A stretch of 64,000 nt of DNA from Lentzea alba (GTDB lineage: Bacteria; Actinomycetota; Actinomycetes; Mycobacteriales; Pseudonocardiaceae). Shown here one piece after another: positions 43,339-51,263 of the stretch. The number at the start of each line of letters is the position of its first letter. The first letter of the stretch is position 1. The notes beneath the pieces were generated by a model, which was given only the letters and a program-made list of their open reading frames with translations, made no database searches and was not told where the DNA came from. Location: assembly GCF_011067745.1 (NCBI RefSeq), contig NZ_JAAMPJ010000005.1, positions 124,001 through 188,000 on the forward strand. Direction: 5' to 3'. The translations under genes were made by a program, and so were the position numbers.

Positions 43339-43353
43339 GACTCGACTGTGCGG

Positions 43354-43395
43354 TCGACAGTCCAGTTTTGGCAAAGTATGTTGCCGTTATGGCAA
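43354..43395 (+). promoter_or_regulatory. Promoter with TTGCC/GGCAA operator repeats
   Basis: TCGACA (43354-43359), 17-bp spacer, TATGTT (43377-43382), then ATG after six bases. GGCAA (43370-43374), TTGCC (43381-43385) and GGCAA (43391-43395) form two overlapping inverted repeats across the -10 and the start codon, suggesting autoregulation and control of the divergent flavin reductase. Confidence 0.65.
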
Positions 43396-43949
43396 CAACC
43401 GTGGGGCAGCGGCTCGCCGCGCTGCGAGCCGAGCACGACCTGACGCTGGCGACGTTGTCCGAGATGACGGGCATCTCGAAGTCGACGCTGTCGCGACTGG
43501 AGTCCGACCAGCGCAAGCCGACGCTGGAACTGCTGCTGCCGTTGTCGCGGACCTACCAGGTGACGCTGGACGACCTGGTCGGCGCGCCCGAGGTGGGCGA
43601 TCCGCGGGTCGCGATGAAGCCGCGCGAGCTCGACCACGGCCGCGTCGGCATCCCGCTGACCAGGTCGATCGGGCCGCTGCAGGCGTGGAAGATGATCCTC
43701 AGCGACGCCACGCTGCACGAACCGCGCGTGCACGAGGGCTACGAGTGGTTCTACGTGCTGAGCGGGCGGATCCGGCTGCGACTCGGCGACAAGGAGGTCG
43801 TGCTGCGGGCGGGCGAGGTCGCGGAGTTCGACTGCCGCCAGCCACACGCGCTGAGCAGCGCGGACGGCCGCCCGGCCGAGATCATCAGCCTGTTCGGCAA
43901 ACAGGGAGAACGCATCCACACCCGCGCCGCGCCACCACAGCGCTCGTAG
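43389..43949 (+). CDS. XRE-cupin transcriptional regulator
   Basis: 186 residues: XRE domain (VGQRLAALRAEHDLTLATLSEMTGISKSTLSRLESDQRKPTLELLLPLSR, 5-54) and a C-terminal cupin (HEGYEWFYVLSGRIRLRLGDKEVVLRAGEVAEFD). This pairing with a divergent TrxB-like reductase is a recurring actinobacterial module, probably redox or metabolite responsive. The ATG is leaderless-type after TATGTT. Confidence 0.9.
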   Translation: MATTVGQRLAALRAEHDLTLATLSEMTGISKSTLSRLESDQRKPTLELLLPLSRTYQVTLDDLVGAPEVGDPRVAMKPRELDHGRVGIPLTRSIGPLQAWKMILSDATLHEPRVHEGYEWFYVLSGRIRLRLGDKEVVLRAGEVAEFDCRQPHALSSADGRPAEIISLFGKQGERIHTRAAPPQRS

Positions 43950-43981
43950 TGCGACTCCGCCGCAGCGGTCATAGTGGAGCC

Positions 43982-44251
43982 ATGTGCCGAAACATCCGGG
44001 TGCTCCACAACTTCGAACCGCCGGCCACCTCCGACGAGGTGCAGGCCGCGGCCGTGCAGTACGTGCGGAAGGTGAGCGGGGCGGCGAAACCGTCCGCGGC
44101 GAACCAGGCCGCGTTCGACAAGGCGGTCGCGGCGGTGGCGGCGGCGACGCAGGAACTGCTCGACGCGCTGGTCACCGCGGCGCCACCCAAGGACCGGGAG
44201 GTCGAGGCGGCGAAAGCCAAGGCGCGGGCAGCGGAGCGCTACGGGCGTTAG
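43982..44251 (+). CDS. DUF2277 protein
   Basis: 89 residues beginning MCRNIRVLHNFEPPATSDEVQAAAVQYVRKVSG, diagnostic of DUF2277; the rest is a helical Ala-rich segment. Function unknown. CATAGT lies six bases upstream of the ATG, consistent with a leaderless transcript. It converges on a small membrane gene with a 4-bp overlap. Confidence 0.88.
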   Translation: MCRNIRVLHNFEPPATSDEVQAAAVQYVRKVSGAAKPSAANQAAFDKAVAAVAAATQELLDALVTAAPPKDREVEAAKAKARAAERYGR

Positions 44252-44496
44252 CTCCGCACGCGCGTGTCGAGGTACATGCAGATGAGCTTGGCGGCGACAC
44301 CGGCGGACCCGACGATGAACGCCTGATCGGGACCCAGCGTGACGGCGATCGCCCACAGCAGCAGAGCGATCAGCACCAGGATGATCGTCACCTGCGCCGC
44401 GTGCGGCCACTGGTCGGGATGGACCCGCCACCTCGTGGGCTGCGGAACCTCCACGTCACCCGCTCTATCGGGTGAACGCTCCGCCTGTACCGCCAT
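44248..44496 (-). CDS. Small membrane protein, unknown
   Basis: 82 residues: a polar N-terminus (1-33) followed by two hydrophobic segments (about 35-54 and 59-76) and a short basic tail. No family motif is recognised. The ATG at 44496 has GGAGG-like sequence upstream (AGGAGGAAT on the minus strand). Confidence 0.6.
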   Translation of the reverse strand: MAVQAERSPDRAGDVEVPQPTRWRVHPDQWPHAAQVTIILVLIALLLWAIAVTLGPDQAFIVGSAGVAAKLICMYLDTRVRS

Positions 44497-44811
44497 CGTG
44501 CTCCCTCGCCGTGATTCCTCCTGCGGGACCCATTCTCCTAAGTTGATCTTCTACGCAGGGTTACTTCCGCTTGTCGTGCGGTGAGCGTTCAGTGAGCGTC
44601 GGCGAACGGCAGACGAACGGTCGTCAGCGCGATCAGCATCCGGTCCGTCACCGTCCGCTTACAGATTGAGGTCCACGCCACCACATTGAGTGGCGACTAT
44701 CCGGGTAGTCGCTCAACTCTACGTAGTCGTTACACCGTTCGGAGCAGCGCCGTTTTTGTCAGACCCCTCGGATAACGTCAGGTGAAGAGAGCGGTACGAG
44801 GGGAGAAAACG
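44497..44811. other. 315-bp intergenic region with hairpin and repeats
   Basis: No gene seen. GCGACTA (44693-44699) pairs with TAGTCGC (44706-44712) and TTGA/TCAA can extend the stem over a bulge (44686-44716). TAGTCG recurs near 44724. Upstream there are direct repeats of GTGAGCGT(T/C) around 44581-44600. The region precedes an unknown protein with a TTG start and could hold its control sites. Confidence 0.45.
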
Positions 44812-45462
44812 TTGCCGGACAACAACGTCAGCGTCACCGCACTGTCGTTCACCGAGTACGTCATGAGCGGTCAGCGTGGACGCATCAACATCGTTTCGGA
44901 ACAGCGGGGGATGTACCTGGCCACCGACACCAAGGTGTGCGGGTTCTACAACCCGATCCGCGACGCCATGCGACGAGCGGTCAACTCCACCGAACCCGAA
45001 CTGGAGCTCAAGAAGGCGGTCATGAACGCCAACCGCACGGGCCAGCCGCGGGCGTTCGAGGAGATCGCCGACGGCTTCCTGCCCTGGCTGGCGTCGTTCA
45101 AGGCCACCGGCGTGCCGGTCGAGCCCGCCACCTACCGCGCGGGCGAGCTGACCCTGAAGGTCCGCCCACACCTGGGGCTGCGCAAGAAGGACGGGACGAC
45201 CTACGCCGTGCTCGTGCACACCAAGGAGGTGCCGCTGACCAGGGAGGCGGCGAACGTCGGGCTGCGCATCCTGCAGCACACGATCGCCGACACGCTGCCC
45301 GGCGCCACGCCGATGGTGCTCGACGCGCGGCGCGGCAAGGCGTACCAGATGCCGGCGCGGACGAACCTCGGCAAGCTGGACGTGCTGATCGCGGCCGAGG
45401 CGATGGGGTACGTGACGCACTGGAAGCTGTCCGGGCTGTTCGAGTCGGTGCGCGCGGTCTGA
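44812..45462 (+). CDS. Conserved hypothetical protein, TTG start
   Basis: 216 residues, soluble, starting MPDNNVSVTALSFTEYVMSGQRGRINIVSEQRG. I recognise no domain. The middle (YRAGELTLKVRPHLGLRKKDGTTYAVLVHTKEVPLTREAANVGLRILQHTI) has alternating strands and a helix. The TTG at 44812 is favoured because AGGGGAG lies six bases upstream; GTG 44782 would add ten residues. A strong terminator follows, so it is monocistronic. Confidence 0.7.
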   Translation: MPDNNVSVTALSFTEYVMSGQRGRINIVSEQRGMYLATDTKVCGFYNPIRDAMRRAVNSTEPELELKKAVMNANRTGQPRAFEEIADGFLPWLASFKATGVPVEPATYRAGELTLKVRPHLGLRKKDGTTYAVLVHTKEVPLTREAANVGLRILQHTIADTLPGATPMVLDARRGKAYQMPARTNLGKLDVLIAAEAMGYVTHWKLSGLFESVRAV

Positions 45463-45475
45463 CCGGGGGGGTGAG

Positions 45476-45511
45476 CGACGCAGCCCGCCGGGGGGGAGGC
45501 GGGCTGCGTCG
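45476..45511 (+). terminator. Strong hairpin terminator
   Basis: A 14-bp perfect stem (45476-45489 with 45498-45511, 8-nt G-rich loop) lies 13 bp after the stop of the preceding gene. Confidence 0.85.
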
Positions 45512-45568
45512 TTCCGCTGTCGGCAGAGTTCTCGGCGCGACCGTGCCGGCCAGGGCAAGGTCGAAGCC

Positions 45569-46294
45569 ATGAGCACGACAGGGCTGGGTTTCAGCGGCGA
45601 GGTTGCGGACTACTACGCGAAGTTCCGCCCCGGCTATCCGCCACCGGTCATCGAAGCGCTGGTCCACCGGCTCGGGCTCACCCCCGGCCACCAGGTGCTG
45701 GACCTCGGCTGCGGCACCGGCCAGCTCGCGGTGCCGCTGTCGGAGCACGTTGAACACGTGGTCGCGGTCGACCCGGAGCCGGACATGCTCGCGCACGGGC
45801 CGAAGCGGCCGAACATCGAGTGGCGGCTCGGATCGGATGCGGACGTGCCAGGGCTTGGCCGGTTCGACGCGGTCGTGGTCGGACAGGCTCTGCACTGGAT
45901 GGACCACGAAAGGCTGTTCCGCGAGGCGGACACGGCGAAGTTCGCGATCATCGCGAACGGGACGCCGCTGTGGCGCCAGCACCCGGCGATCCGCGAGCTG
46001 CTGGCCGACTGGTTCGGCCGCCCGATGACCGCGGCCTGCGGGACGGACGACGTTGCGCGCCAGCGGTATGCAGACGCTCTGGAGGCGGCCGGGTTCTCAC
46101 CGCAGGAGTGGACGGTCAGCTACACCCACGAGCACACGATCGAAGAGCTGGCCGGCAGTCTGTTCTCCGCGATGTCACCGAAGACCCTGCCGTCACCGCA
46201 GGATCGTCCGCGGTTCCAGAACGAACTCCGCGACGCGTTGCGTGCCGGCACCTACACCGAGCCGATCAGCGTGACCGTGATCAGCACGTCTTGA
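45569..46294 (+). CDS. SAM-dependent methyltransferase
   Basis: 241 residues with the entry FSGEVADYYAKFRPGYP typical of the type 11 methyltransferase group, motif I VLDLGCGTG (43-51), and an ALHWMDHERLFRE motif after the SAM site. Substrate unknown. The 3' end overlaps the convergent HNH gene by 14 bp. Confidence 0.88.
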   Translation: MSTTGLGFSGEVADYYAKFRPGYPPPVIEALVHRLGLTPGHQVLDLGCGTGQLAVPLSEHVEHVVAVDPEPDMLAHGPKRPNIEWRLGSDADVPGLGRFDAVVVGQALHWMDHERLFREADTAKFAIIANGTPLWRQHPAIRELLADWFGRPMTAACGTDDVARQRYADALEAAGFSPQEWTVSYTHEHTIEELAGSLFSAMSPKTLPSPQDRPRFQNELRDALRAGTYTEPISVTVISTS

Positions 46295-46931
46295 GCAGCA
46301 CGGCCAGCGCGTCGTGCTCGGCCTGATCGACGGTCAGCTTGTAGGTGATCTTCACCGAGATCCAGTGCTGCGCGTACGTGCAGCCGTACGCCGCGACCGG
46401 CGGCTTCCACTTCGCCGGGTCCTGGTCGCCCTTGGACCGGTTGGACTTCGCGGTCACCGCCAGCAACTGGATGCCGCCGAGGTCGTTCGCGAACGCCTTG
46501 CGCTGGTCGTCGGTCCACTTGTCCGCACCGGAACGCCACGCTTCGGCCAGCGGCACGGTGTGGTCGATGTCGACCTCGGCCGCGTCCTTGATCACCACGT
46601 TGTCGTAGGGGCTGTTCCAGGTGCCCGACACGGCCTTGCAGTCCTTGTCGGTCTTCACGTCAGTGCCCTGGCGCTGCAGCACGATCTCCCTGGTGTCGCA
46701 GGAGTTCCCCTGCGAGGCCCAGTGCGGGAAGCGGTCGCGGCTGTAGCCCGCCATCTTGCTCTCCGGCGCGATCTGCAGGGCGCCGAGATCGGACGAACCG
46801 GCCGGAGCGGACCCGGTGGGCGCGGGCGTCGTGGGCGAATTGTCCTGGGGTGACTGGAGTTTCGTCAGGTACCAGCCCAGTGCCACGAGCAGTACGAAGA
46901 CCACCAGGGACGTCACCGCCGCGCGATTCAT
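46281..46931 (-). CDS. Secreted/anchored HNH nuclease (DUF1524-type)
   Basis: 216 residues: an N-terminal membrane anchor or signal (5-24), a Pro/Ser linker, and a DUF1524-like HNH domain with VDIDHTVPLAEAWRSGADKW and a downstream NRSKGDQDPAKW(K)PP block, as in extracellular actinobacterial nucleases. It probably degrades DNA outside the cell. The ATG at 46931 gives the best signal; the frame extends nine codons upstream. Confidence 0.88.
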   Translation of the reverse strand: MNRAAVTSLVVFVLLVALGWYLTKLQSPQDNSPTTPAPTGSAPAGSSDLGALQIAPESKMAGYSRDRFPHWASQGNSCDTREIVLQRQGTDVKTDKDCKAVSGTWNSPYDNVVIKDAAEVDIDHTVPLAEAWRSGADKWTDDQRKAFANDLGGIQLLAVTAKSNRSKGDQDPAKWKPPVAAYGCTYAQHWISVKITYKLTVDQAEHDALAVLLKTC

Positions 46932-46997
46932 GCGCTCATGATCGGGCATACCGATCACGGACCGATCAACCGGCCCGCGATCGGCATGTCGTCGTTA

Positions 46998-47948
46998 CTA
47001 CTTGGGCTGCGAAGTGAGGTAGCCGCCCATGTGCTTGAAGTACTCGTGCGCCTTGAGCTCAACGCCGTCGGCGGTGCGAACCTTCTTGACCAGCAACGCC
47101 TTGCTGCGACCGCGCCGGGCCTCGGCGCCCGCGACGATCGCCACGCCGTCGCCCTCGCGGTAGAAGATGCGGCCGGGCGTGCCGCCGTAGACCTCCGCGG
47201 ACACCTCCGCCTCGATGATCTCCAGGCGCTGACCGCGGTGGAAGCAGAACGCGCTCGGGTACGGCGCGCACTGCGCGCGCACCAGGCGGTCGAGCTCCTC
47301 GGCGGTCCACGTCCAGTCGATCCGCAGGTCCTCCTCCGCGCGCTTGTGGAAGAACGAGGCCTGCGAACGGTCCTGCTTCACGAAGTCGGTGCGGCCGGAC
47401 GCGATCTCGGCGAGGCCGTCGACGGTGATCGGACCGAACAGCTCCAGCGTCTTCTCGAAGAGGATCGCGGTCGTGTCGCGCGGGCCGACCGGAACCGAGC
47501 GCTGCAGCACGATGTCGCCGGCGTCGAGCGTGTCGTCCATCATGTGCGCCGTCACGCCGACCTCCTTCTCGTCGTTGAGCAGCGCCCAGATCAACGGCGA
47601 GAAGCCCGCGTACTTAGGCAGCAGCGAGTCGTGCACGTTCAGCGTGCCGCGCTTGGGCAGCGCGAAGACCTGCGGCGGGATCCAGGTCCGCCAGTTGCAG
47701 GCGACGATCACGTCCGGGTCGGCGGCCTTGAGCGCGTCGAGCAGCTCCTGGTCCTCCGGGCGTTCGCGGATGAGGACCTCGACGCCGTTCTCGCGGGCCA
47801 GGTCCTCGACCGAATCGCTCCAGATCTTCTCGTACGCGCCCTCACCCTTGGGGTGGGTCACCACCAGGACGACCTCGTGCTCGGACGCCAAAAGTGCCTG
47901 CAGGGTGCGATGACCCCAGGTCTGGAACCCGAACATGACGACCCTCAT
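46998..47948 (-). CDS. N-hydroxyornithine-type formyltransferase (siderophore)
   Basis: 316 residues of the methionyl-tRNA formyltransferase fold: catalytic Asn104 and His106 (NVHDSLLPKYAGFSP) and the LDAGD motif (141-145), then an Fmt-like C-terminal domain. Adjacent and divergent to an amino-acid N-monooxygenase, it probably formylates N5-hydroxyornithine with formyl-tetrahydrofolate, as in coelichelin-type siderophores, rather than initiator tRNA. Two iron boxes in the shared promoter support this. No peptide synthetase is in the window. Confidence 0.85.
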   Translation of the reverse strand: MRVVMFGFQTWGHRTLQALLASEHEVVLVVTHPKGEGAYEKIWSDSVEDLARENGVEVLIRERPEDQELLDALKAADPDVIVACNWRTWIPPQVFALPKRGTLNVHDSLLPKYAGFSPLIWALLNDEKEVGVTAHMMDDTLDAGDIVLQRSVPVGPRDTTAILFEKTLELFGPITVDGLAEIASGRTDFVKQDRSQASFFHKRAEEDLRIDWTWTAEELDRLVRAQCAPYPSAFCFHRGQRLEIIEAEVSAEVYGGTPGRIFYREGDGVAIVAGAEARRGRSKALLVKKVRTADGVELKAHEYFKHMGGYLTSQPK

Positions 47949-47976
47949 GGGGGTGTCCTCCTCTACTCCGGTGCGA

Positions 47977-47995
47977 TACGGTCAGGCTAACCTAA
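47977..47995. promoter_or_regulatory. IdeR/DmdR iron box 1
   Basis: TACGGTCAGGCTAACCTAA matches the IdeR/DmdR 19-bp consensus TWAGGTWAGSCTWACCTWA at 17 of 19 positions. It lies on the formyltransferase side of the divergent region; iron-loaded regulator would repress. Confidence 0.85.
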
Positions 47996-48010
47996 CTGAG
48001 ACTTGCCAAG

Positions 48011-48029
48011 TAAGCTTAGGCTTCCCTAA
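48011..48029. promoter_or_regulatory. IdeR/DmdR iron box 2
   Basis: TAAGCTTAGGCTTCCCTAA matches the same consensus at 17 of 19 positions and contains the palindrome CTTAGG-CTTC-CCTAAG. It lies just upstream of the N-monooxygenase gene, overlapping a possible -10 TAAGTT (48027-48032). Confidence 0.88.
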
Positions 48030-48040
48030 GTTAGGTGCTC

Positions 48041-49291
48041 ATGCATCCGATCTACGACATCGTCGGCATCGGGTTCGGTCCCTCGAACCTGGCACTCGCC
48101 ATCGCTCTGACCGAGCACAACGAGCAGGCCGAAACCCCCGTCACCGCGGTGTTTCTGGAACGCCAGCAGGCGTTCGGCTGGCATCGGGGCATGCTGCTCG
48201 ACGACGCCACCATGCAGGTCTCGTTCCTCAAGGACCTGGTCACCATGAGGAACCCGACCAGCCGCTTCTCGTTCCTGTGTTATCTCCAGGACCGCGGCCG
48301 GCTCGTCGACTTCGTCAACCACAAGAACCTGTTCCCGCTGCGCGTCGAGTTCCACGACTACTTCGAGTGGGCCGCGGCGCAGGTCGACGACGTGGTGTCC
48401 TACGACACCGAAGCCGTTGGCGTGGAAGCGATCCAGGACGACCTCTTCGAGGTGACCACGGCCATGGGTGACGTGTACCACGCCCGCAACCTCGTCTTCG
48501 CCACCGGACTGCGCCCGACCGTGCCCGAGGGCATCGCGCTGTCGGACCGCGTGTGGCACAACAGCCAGTTCCTGCACCGGGTCGGCGAGCTGCGGGACCC
48601 GAAGCGCTGCGTCGTCGTGGGCGCGGGCCAGAGCGCCGCGGAGGCCGTGGCGTACCTGCATCGCGAGTACCCCGGCGCCGAGGTGTGCTCGGTGTTCTCG
48701 CGCTACGGCTACAGCCCCGCGGACGACAGCTCGTTCGCGAACCGGATCTTCGATCCCGCGGCCGTGGACCACTACTACGACGCGCCGGACGCCGTGAAGC
48801 AGCGGTTGATGGACTACCACCGCAACACCAACTACTCCGTGGTCGACATCGACCTCATCACGCAGCTCTACCGCACCGAGTACCAGGAGAAGGTCCTCGG
48901 CAAGCAACGGCTGAAGATGATGAACATGACCCGTCTCGTCGCCGTCGAGGAGTCCGTGACCGGGGCGCGTGCGGTGATCCAGTCGCTCGTCACCGGCGAG
49001 CAGGAGTACGTCGACACGGACCTCGTGCTGCTCGCGACCGGGTACGACGAGGCCGCGCCGATCCTCGGTTCGCTCGACGAGACCTGCGCACGTGACAATG
49101 CGGGCCGTCTGGTCGTTGGTCGTGACTACCGCGTGCAGTCCACCCTGCGCGGCGGCATCTACCTGCAGGGCGGCACCGAGCACTCGCACGGCATAACGTC
49201 GTCGCTCTTGTCCAACGTCGCGGTGCGTTCCGGTGAGATCCTCACGTCCGTGCTGACCAACACTCCTGTGCCGGTCCTCGCGACGGCGTAA
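48041..49291 (+). CDS. L-ornithine/lysine N-monooxygenase (siderophore)
   Basis: 416 residues of the SidA/PvdA/IucD family: FAD site GIGFGPSNLALA (9-20), the substrate-side block FLKDLVTMRNPTSRFSF, NADPH site VVGAGQSAAEAVAYL, and the C-terminal LLATGYD motif. It hydroxylates the side-chain amine of ornithine or lysine using NADPH and oxygen. ATG 48041 is preferred; GTG 48035 is two codons upstream. Divergent with the formyltransferase under two iron boxes. Confidence 0.9.
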   Translation: MHPIYDIVGIGFGPSNLALAIALTEHNEQAETPVTAVFLERQQAFGWHRGMLLDDATMQVSFLKDLVTMRNPTSRFSFLCYLQDRGRLVDFVNHKNLFPLRVEFHDYFEWAAAQVDDVVSYDTEAVGVEAIQDDLFEVTTAMGDVYHARNLVFATGLRPTVPEGIALSDRVWHNSQFLHRVGELRDPKRCVVVGAGQSAAEAVAYLHREYPGAEVCSVFSRYGYSPADDSSFANRIFDPAAVDHYYDAPDAVKQRLMDYHRNTNYSVVDIDLITQLYRTEYQEKVLGKQRLKMMNMTRLVAVEESVTGARAVIQSLVTGEQEYVDTDLVLLATGYDEAAPILGSLDETCARDNAGRLVVGRDYRVQSTLRGGIYLQGGTEHSHGITSSLLSNVAVRSGEILTSVLTNTPVPVLATA

Positions 49292-49301
49292 GACTCATCG
49301 G

Positions 49302-50843
49302 GTGAAACTCGATCTCAAGCTGACGGGCTGCCGGGCCCTCACGATGGACCCGGCACGCCCCGCCGCGCACACGATCGGCATCTGGCAGGGCCGCATCGCC
49401 GGGCTGGACGAGCAGGTCGCGGACCTGCCCGCCACCGAGACCGCGGACCTCGGCAACGCCGTGGTGCTGCCCGGTTTCATCGATGCCCACACGCACCTCG
49501 CGTGGAACGGCCGTTCGCGCCGGACCATCGACGTGACGGGGCTGACCACCGCGGCCCAGGTGCGCGAACGACTGTCCGGCGCGCCGGGTGAGGACTGGAT
49601 CGAGGCGTCCGGCTACGACCGGCGGATCATGGACCGCCCGCTGACGGCCGCCGACCTCGACCCGGTCACCGGCGACCGGCCGCTCTACCTCGCGGACATC
49701 TCCGGGCACGCGTGCGTGGTGAACTCCGCGGTACTGCACCAGCTCCCGGAGATCACCAGCGACGGCTGGCTGACCGAGAACGAGCAGTTGGCCGCGCGGT
49801 CGTTGCGGCTGCCGTACTCGATCGAGGAGATCACCGCCGACCTGCACCACAGCGCGCGGCAGGTGCTGGCCGAGGGCGTGACGATGTGCGCGGAGGCGGG
49901 CATCGGGGCGGGCCTGATCGCCAGCAGCCCGCTGGAGGCGGCCGCCTACCAGCGCGCTCAGCTGCCGATCCGCGTGCAGCTCATGGCTTCCGCGTACGTG
50001 CTGCACGACGTCGCCGCCGATCCGGCGGACGGGATTGCGCGGGCGATCGACCTCGGCCTGCACACCGGGTTCGGCGACGACATGCTGTCGCTGGGCGCCA
50101 TGAAGCTGTGGACCGACGGCGGGATGATCGCGCGCACGGCCGCGTTGTCGGAGCCCTACGCCGGCACGGACAACTCCGGCCAGCTCGCGGAGTCCGAGGA
50201 GTTCATGCGGGCGGCGATCATCGACGGCCACCACGCGGGATGGCAGCTCGCGATCCACGCGATCGGTGACCGCGCGATCGACTTCACCCTGGACGCGGTG
50301 GCCGAAGCCCAGCGGCAACGACCGCGCGCCGACGCCAGGCACCGCATCGAGCACTGCGGTCTCGTCCGGCCCGACCAGCTCGAACGGATCGCGGCTCTCG
50401 GCCTGATCCCCGTTGTCCAGCCGACGTTCCTGTGGTCCTACGGCGACGACTACAGCGTGATCATGGGCGAGCGGCGGGCACCCTGGATGTACCGCGGGCG
50501 GTCGTTCCTGGACCACGGCATCACCGTCGCGGGCAGCTCGGACCGGCCGGTCGCGGACGGATCCCCGTTGCGCGCCATCGAGTTCATGGTGCGGCGCCGC
50601 TCCTCCGGCGGCCGGGCGGTGGGACCGGACGAGGCGATCACCGTCGAGGAGGCGATCCGTACCTACACGCTCGGCAGCGCCTACGCCTGCCGCAAGGAGC
50701 ACGTGCTGGGCAGCCTCACGCCCGGCAAGCTCGCGGACCTCGTGGTGCTCGGCGACGACCCGCGCACCAGCGACGCGATCGCGGACATCCCCGTGCTGGC
50801 CACGATGGTCGGCGGCACGTTCAGGTTTCAGCGTTCCGCCTGA
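49302..50843 (+). CDS. YtcJ-like metal-dependent amidohydrolase
   Basis: 513 residues of the amidohydrolase-3 family: metal ligands His63 and His65 (GFIDAHTHLAW), a mid-chain lysine/aspartate region MKLWTDGGMIA, QLAIHAIGDRAID, RIEHCGLVRP, and C-terminal AGSSDRPVADGSP. Substrate unknown. It begins ten bases after the N-monooxygenase stop, so it may share the iron-regulated transcript, although TAAGAC also precedes its GTG by seven bases. Its last codons lie in a tandem duplication. Confidence 0.88.
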   Translation: MKLDLKLTGCRALTMDPARPAAHTIGIWQGRIAGLDEQVADLPATETADLGNAVVLPGFIDAHTHLAWNGRSRRTIDVTGLTTAAQVRERLSGAPGEDWIEASGYDRRIMDRPLTAADLDPVTGDRPLYLADISGHACVVNSAVLHQLPEITSDGWLTENEQLAARSLRLPYSIEEITADLHHSARQVLAEGVTMCAEAGIGAGLIASSPLEAAAYQRAQLPIRVQLMASAYVLHDVAADPADGIARAIDLGLHTGFGDDMLSLGAMKLWTDGGMIARTAALSEPYAGTDNSGQLAESEEFMRAAIIDGHHAGWQLAIHAIGDRAIDFTLDAVAEAQRQRPRADARHRIEHCGLVRPDQLERIAALGLIPVVQPTFLWSYGDDYSVIMGERRAPWMYRGRSFLDHGITVAGSSDRPVADGSPLRAIEFMVRRRSSGGRAVGPDEAITVEEAIRTYTLGSAYACRKEHVLGSLTPGKLADLVVLGDDPRTSDAIADIPVLATMVGGTFRFQRSA

Positions 50844-50946
50844 TCGCGCCCCACCCGGCGCCTGGCCACAGCGGTCGGCGGCACGATCACGCCTCAGCGT
50901 TCCGCCTGATCGCACCCACCCAGCGCCTGACCACTGCGGTCGGCGG
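50807..50946 (+). repeat. Imperfect 66-bp tandem duplication at the amidohydrolase 3' end
   Basis: Copy 1 (50807-50872) includes the last codons and stop; copy 2 (50873-50937) repeats it with a few substitutions, including CAGCGTTCCGCCTGATCGC; a 9-bp stub of a third copy (GGTCGGCGG) is at 50938-50946. Confidence 0.85.
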
Positions 50947-50951
50947 AGGAC

Positions 50952-51263
50952 TCACCCCTCCGCGATCTTCTTGATCGCGGCCAGCCTCTTGTCCCACTGC
51001 GAGGCGAGCGACGCCATCCAGGTGGCGGTGGCGTCCAGCGCGTCGGACCGGACGGAGAAGTTGTTCTCCCGGCCGGCCCGAACGGATGCCACCAGCTCCG
51101 CCTTCTCCAGCACGCCCAGGTGCTTCACGATCGCCTGACGGCTCACCGGCAGCTCGGTCGCGAGCGCCGACGCCGACACCGGCCCCTTCGCCGCCACGAG
51201 ATCGAGCACCCGGCGCCGCATCGGATCAGCGAGCGCGGCCAAGACATCGTCGACCTGACTCAC
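50952..51263 (-). CDS. ArsR-family regulator
   Basis: 103 residues: VDDVLAALADPMRRRVLDLVAAKGPVSASALATELPVSRQAIVKHLGVLEKAELV is a standard ArsR winged helix without metal-binding cysteines. GTG 51263 overlaps the stop of the upstream SRPBCC gene by 4 bp, so translation is coupled. The usual partner pairing with AHSA1-type proteins is kept, though here the SRPBCC gene comes first. Confidence 0.9.
   Translation of the reverse strand: MSQVDDVLAALADPMRRRVLDLVAAKGPVSASALATELPVSRQAIVKHLGVLEKAELVASVRAGRENNFSVRSDALDATATWMASLASQWDKRLAAIKKIAEG

Noticed and set aside
46998-47948. Housekeeping methionyl-tRNA formyltransferase (fmt)
   Set aside because: There are no def/priA neighbours; divergent pairing with an N-monooxygenase and iron boxes favour siderophore use.
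46998-49291. Full siderophore biosynthetic cluster
   Set aside because: No peptide synthetase, exporter or ferric-siderophore uptake gene is visible.
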